This document shows, piece after piece, positions 60,922 through 64,000 of a DNA stretch of 64,000 nucleotides; position 1 is the first letter of the stretch, and every line of letters starts with the position of its first letter. The notes beneath the pieces were generated by a model that saw only the letters and a program-made list of their open reading frames with translations, had not been told where the DNA came from and did no database searches. The DNA is from JBKEDC01 sp047972995. Lineage in GTDB: Bacteria; Bacteroidota; Bacteroidia; Bacteroidales; Prolixibacteraceae. Location of the stretch: NCBI GenBank assembly GCA_047972995.1, contig JBKEBD010000004.1:1-64000 (forward strand). The letters run 5' to 3'. The position numbers were made by a program, and so were the translations under genes.

Positions 60922-63168
60922 ATGGATGAGATGAATAAATATATGACCCCAGCCGATCAGCGATTGGTGGCAGATTATTACGATGAGCTTAAGCGAAGCT
61001 ATGGAAATCGCATCTGCGAAGAAGGAGCCGAGCGCATTCATAAAGCTTACTTATTTGCCTGTAAAGCTCACGCTGGCGTGAAGCGCAAGTCGGGCGAACC
61101 CTATATTATTCATCCCATTGCAGTGGCAACTATTGCATCGAGTGAAATCGGACTTGGTGCTACTTCCATCGTGTCGGCATTGCTGCACGATGTGATTGAA
61201 GACACCGAATACACCTATGAAGATATTGCCAAATTGTTTGGCGAAGAGGTGGCGAAAATTGTAGATGGATTAACCAAGCTGTCTTCAGAATATACCTCGC
61301 AGCACAACTCGAAACAAGCGGTGAACTTCAGAAAAATGCTGCTCACGCTTGCCGACGATGTGCGCGTGATGCTTATTAAGCTTGCCGACCGCCTGCACAA
61401 TATGCGCACTTTAGGAAGCATGAAGCCCGAAAAGCAGCTCAAAATTGCGTCTGAAACACTCTATATGTTTTCGCCCTTGGCTCACCGTTTGGGACTTTAT
61501 GCCATTAAAACCGAGCTTGAAGATTTATGCCTAAAGTACACCGAGCCTGAAACCTTCGACTATATTACTATGCGCTTGCACGACCAAAAAGAGCAACGCG
61601 AGTATTTGGTGAACCAGTTTATTAAACCAGTTGAAGAAGCTCTAACTAAAGATGGTTTCAAATTTAAAATATCAGGGCGCTTGAAATCGGTTTATTCCAT
61701 TTCAAACAAGATGAAAAAACAGCGAGTATCGTTCGATGAAATTTACGATATTCTTGCCATTCGTATCATTGTAAAATCGGAAAACAAACGAAAAGAGAAA
61801 CGAGAATGCTACGATATTCTTTCTACGCTAACCGACATTTACACCCCAAAACCCGAGCGCATTCGTGATTGGATTACTTCGCCAAAAGCCAATGGCTATG
61901 AAGCATTGCACATCACCGTAATGGGACCTAACGGACAATGGATTGAAGTGCAAATTCGAACCGAGCGCATGGATGAAATTGCCGAACGAGGATTTGCAGC
62001 GCACTATAAGTATAAAGAAGAGTATGGCGCCGATGCCGAAGAATCGGAACTTGACAAATGGCTAATTCGAATTAACGAAACCCTAAGCCATGCCGACAAC
62101 GATGCCGAAGAGTTTATGAATGAGTTTAAGATGAACTTATTTTCGGCAGAAATTACCGCCTATTCACCCAAAGGCGACACCATTACACTACCTAATGGGT
62201 CGTGCATTCTCGACTTTGCCTACGAAATTCACTCCGATTTGGGCGACCATTGCATCGGTGCCAAAGTTGACCACAAGCTGGTGCCTGTGAGCCACAAACT
62301 AAAAAGTGGCGACCAAGTAGATATTCTCACCTCGAAATCGCAGAAACCGAGTGTTGAATGGCTTGACTTGGTGTGCACCTCGAAAGCTAGAAACCGAGTG
62401 CAACAGGTGCTGCGTGCAGAACACAAAGAGGCGGGAACCAATGGGCGACAGATTGTTGAAGAAATACTTCGTCGTAATAATATTAAAGTTACACTACAAA
62501 GCTTTAAGCAATTGGCGCAGCATTACAAATTATCGAACAAAGAGCAGCTTTTTAAGAAAGTGGGCATTGGAATTATTAGTGCCGATGAAATTTCAAATGC
62601 AATTTTACTACCCAAAAAGAGCGTCGTAACACGTTATTTTTCGAAAGCATTCGGACGAAGCGAGGAGGAAGAAATCGACTTGCAATTCAACAACGAAGCC
62701 ATCAACCCCAAAGAAGTGTTCATCATTAAAGAACACGAAAACGAAGATAGCTACACCTTTGCACAGTGCTGTATGCCCATTCCCGGCGATAATGTGATGG
62801 GGTATTTGAACTCGCGAAACCAAGTATCTATTCACAAACGAAACTGCACGAAAGCCACCACACTCATGGCACAGCAAGGCGATAACATTATTTCGGTGCA
62901 GTGGACAAAGTTTAAGAAAAAGGTCTACCCTACTACTTTGCAAATCAACGGCTTCGACCGATCCGGTTTGCTCAACGAAATTACAAGCATCATTTCTAAG
63001 CTTAACAATATCACCATTAGCTCAGTAAGATTTGATGCCAATAACGGAATATTCAGAGGAAGCATGAGCCTATCGGTGCATAGCTTAGACGATTTAAATA
63101 AATTAAAAGACAAACTCACACGTGTAACAGGTATTGACAAAGTGGAACGCGTGGAGAAAGAAAAATAA
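60922..63168 (+). CDS. Bifunctional (p)ppGpp synthetase/hydrolase
   Basis: A long Rel/SpoT protein of 748 residues from ATG 60922. The HD hydrolase site appears intact (IIHP, His64; LLHDVIEDT, His89-Asp90). The synthetase domain (GRLKSVYSISNKMK, FDEIYDILAIRIIV), TGS domain (AYSPKGDTITLPNGSCILDF), zinc-finger-like AQCCMPIPGD and a C-terminal ACT domain (FDRSGLLNEITSIISK) follow. Both activities are therefore expected, controlling the stringent response. The frame extends upstream to 60757, but that part is not conserved-looking. It is followed 73 bp later by fur. Confidence 0.95.
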   Translation: MDEMNKYMTPADQRLVADYYDELKRSYGNRICEEGAERIHKAYLFACKAHAGVKRKSGEPYIIHPIAVATIASSEIGLGATSIVSALLHDVIEDTEYTYEDIAKLFGEEVAKIVDGLTKLSSEYTSQHNSKQAVNFRKMLLTLADDVRVMLIKLADRLHNMRTLGSMKPEKQLKIASETLYMFSPLAHRLGLYAIKTELEDLCLKYTEPETFDYITMRLHDQKEQREYLVNQFIKPVEEALTKDGFKFKISGRLKSVYSISNKMKKQRVSFDEIYDILAIRIIVKSENKRKEKRECYDILSTLTDIYTPKPERIRDWITSPKANGYEALHITVMGPNGQWIEVQIRTERMDEIAERGFAAHYKYKEEYGADAEESELDKWLIRINETLSHADNDAEEFMNEFKMNLFSAEITAYSPKGDTITLPNGSCILDFAYEIHSDLGDHCIGAKVDHKLVPVSHKLKSGDQVDILTSKSQKPSVEWLDLVCTSKARNRVQQVLRAEHKEAGTNGRQIVEEILRRNNIKVTLQSFKQLAQHYKLSNKEQLFKKVGIGIISADEISNAILLPKKSVVTRYFSKAFGRSEEEEIDLQFNNEAINPKEVFIIKEHENEDSYTFAQCCMPIPGDNVMGYLNSRNQVSIHKRNCTKATTLMAQQGDNIISVQWTKFKKKVYPTTLQINGFDRSGLLNEITSIISKLNNITISSVRFDANNGIFRGSMSLSVHSLDDLNKLKDKLTRVTGIDKVERVEKEK

Positions 63169-63203
63169 TTGTTTTAACTGAGTCTAAATTACCCTAGTTA
63201 TAT

Positions 63204-63211
63204 TACCTTTG
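63204..63211 (+). promoter_or_regulatory. -7 box of the Fur-family gene
   Basis: TACCTTTG, 31 bp before the ATG. Confidence 0.45.
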
Positions 63212-63241
63212 TGGTTACATCTTAAAATGCAACACTGAATT

Positions 63242-63694
63242 ATGGATAACGACAGCAAGACTATTGAAGTGGTGAAAGCCATGTTCTCTGAGTATATTGA
63301 GAAACACGCTCACCGAAAAACTCCCGAACGTTTTGCCATCTTAGAGGAAATTTATTCTCACGATGGACACTTTGATGTAGAACACCTCTATGTTTCGATG
63401 TCGCAAAAAAACTACCGCGTAAGTCGAGCAACCATTTACAACACGATAGACCTTCTACTCGACTGTAAACTGGTGGTTAAACACCAATTTGGGCGCAACA
63501 TTTCGCAATATGAACGAGCTTATGCCACGCGCCACCACGATCATATTATTAACACAAGCACTAGCGAAGTGTCGGAATTTTACGACAAGCGTATTGAAGA
63601 AATAATTAAAGAAGTGTGCAATAAACACAACATTAAATTGTCGCATCACACCCTCTATATATACGGACAGAAAGCCGATGAACTAAAAAATTAA
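63242..63694 (+). CDS. Fur-family transcriptional regulator lacking the CxxC zinc motifs
   Basis: A 150-residue FUR-fold regulator. It has a winged helix (TPERFAILEEIYSHDGHFDVEHLY, NYRVSRATIYNTIDLLLDCKLV) and the dimerisation domain starting RHHDHII. The usual CxxC after HHDH reads NTST, and only two cysteines occur in the protein, so the structural zinc site of classical Fur is absent. The metal specificity (Fe, Mn, peroxide sensing) cannot be assigned. It lies between rel and purA. Confidence 0.9.
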   Translation: MDNDSKTIEVVKAMFSEYIEKHAHRKTPERFAILEEIYSHDGHFDVEHLYVSMSQKNYRVSRATIYNTIDLLLDCKLVVKHQFGRNISQYERAYATRHHDHIINTSTSEVSEFYDKRIEEIIKEVCNKHNIKLSHHTLYIYGQKADELKN

Positions 63695-63779
63695 ACTTGT
63701 TTTCCATTTTTTTGTCGGCTATTCCAAGGTATTTTCTTAATTTTAGCCGCCAAAAAGACAGAGCGATACTAAAAAATTC

Positions 63780-63960
63780 TACTTTGGTTTTTCTCTTTTG
63801 AATTGGAACAATAGCGCAGCTACTTAGATACTCAAGCACTTTGCTCTCTGCACCTAGGCACTCCGCTCTTAAACAAACAATGGCGTAGCTGCTCTGGCAC
63901 TTCGCCCTTAAAAACAAATACTGGCGTAGTTTCATTTTGCTACTGCGCGCTTAAAAACAA
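63780..63960 (+). repeat. Degenerate tandem repeats between the Fur gene and purA
   Basis: Three to four imperfect units with the words AATAGCGCAGCTACT, AATGGCGTAGCTGCT and ACTGGCGTAGTTTCA, each followed by CACTTTGC/CACTTCGCC/TACTGCGCG and CTTAAAAACAAA. The period is about 50-80 bp. It lies in the probable purA leader. Confidence 0.55.
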
Positions 63961-63964
63961 ACAA

Positions 63965-64000
63965 ATGAAAGTAGATGTTATCTTAGGACTGCAATGGGGT
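63965..64000 (+). CDS. purA: Adenylosuccinate synthetase, first 12 codons only
   Basis: ATG at 63965 begins MKVDVILGLQWG, which matches the N-terminus of adenylosuccinate synthetase (the GDEGKGK P-loop would follow immediately beyond the window). The enzyme makes adenylosuccinate from IMP and aspartate. Position after a Fur-family gene is, as I recall, common in Bacteroidales. Confidence 0.85.
   Translation, partial: MKVDVILGLQWG

Overview
The window looks like a chromosomal segment of a Bacteroidetes bacterium, probably Bacteroidales-like. The reasons are repeated TAnnTTTG -7 promoter boxes (often with TTG about 19-20 bp upstream), few Shine-Dalgarno sequences, and lineage-typical genes: type III glutamine synthetase, LL-diaminopimelate aminotransferase, DUF4294, DUF5522, a START-like protein, and the purH-mreBCD-mrdA-rodA order. 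The species cannot be named from the sequence alone. Most of the window is housekeeping DNA. The accessory-looking parts are the gene-poor gaps and a small lysis-like cassette.

Layout. 1-2.7 kb: a truncated GH43 arabinanase-like lipoprotein, an unrecognised small protein and a repeat-rich gap. 2.7-10.2 kb: purH, then the rod-shape/elongasome operon mreB-mreC-mreD-mrdA-rodA. 10.4-15.7 kb: DUF5522, a START-like protein, a polysaccharide flippase, an LptF/LptG permease and ribBA. 15.8-19.9 kb: a LexA/CI-like autocleaving repressor downstream of mfd. 20-22.5 kb: a STAS-like protein, then an amidase / double-anchored lipoprotein / DUF6261-like cassette. 22.9 kb: tRNA-Met(CAT). 23.9-32.9 kb: cysK, an orphan NarL-type regulator, a GT2 glycosyltransferase, suhB, YitT, a helical-repeat protein with a lectin-like domain, and an acyl-CoA ligase. 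33-43.9 kb: dapL, a probable F- type CLC, AMP nucleosidase divergent from a lone HsdR_N nuclease-fold protein, trkA-trkH, rmuC, a coiled-coil membrane protein and argB. 44.5-49.5 kb: a frameshifted grxB, a cyclophilin, an ECF sigma factor, DUF4294, and a GH32-fold protein that has lost its catalytic residues. 49.6-59.8 kb: tatA, a Na/Ca exchanger, a LolD-like ATPase, an MBL hydrolase, a methyltransferase, a Na-solute symporter, an unknown helical protein, uraA, a HAD acid phosphatase and glnN. 60.9-64 kb: rel/spoT, fur and the first codons of purA.

How the genes fit together. The mre-mrdA-rodA operon builds the elongation machinery. dapL feeds the meso-DAP/lysine branch. purH, amn and purA handle purines, and ribBA draws on GTP. 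trkA/trkH form one K+ uptake system. rel/spoT, fur, the ECF sigma factor, the S24 repressor and the NarL-type regulator are the regulatory genes.

The most notable observations are: (1) two divergent gene pairs with mirror-image -7 boxes exactly 1 bp apart; (2) a GH32 pseudoenzyme; (3) an amidase overlapping a lipoprotein that also has a C-terminal membrane anchor, which resembles a unimolecular spanin; (4) several families of dispersed intergenic repeats and two MITE-like inverted-repeat elements; (5) grxB broken at a C5 run. I did not find a CRISPR array, an intact insertion sequence, an rRNA gene or a clear defence island.
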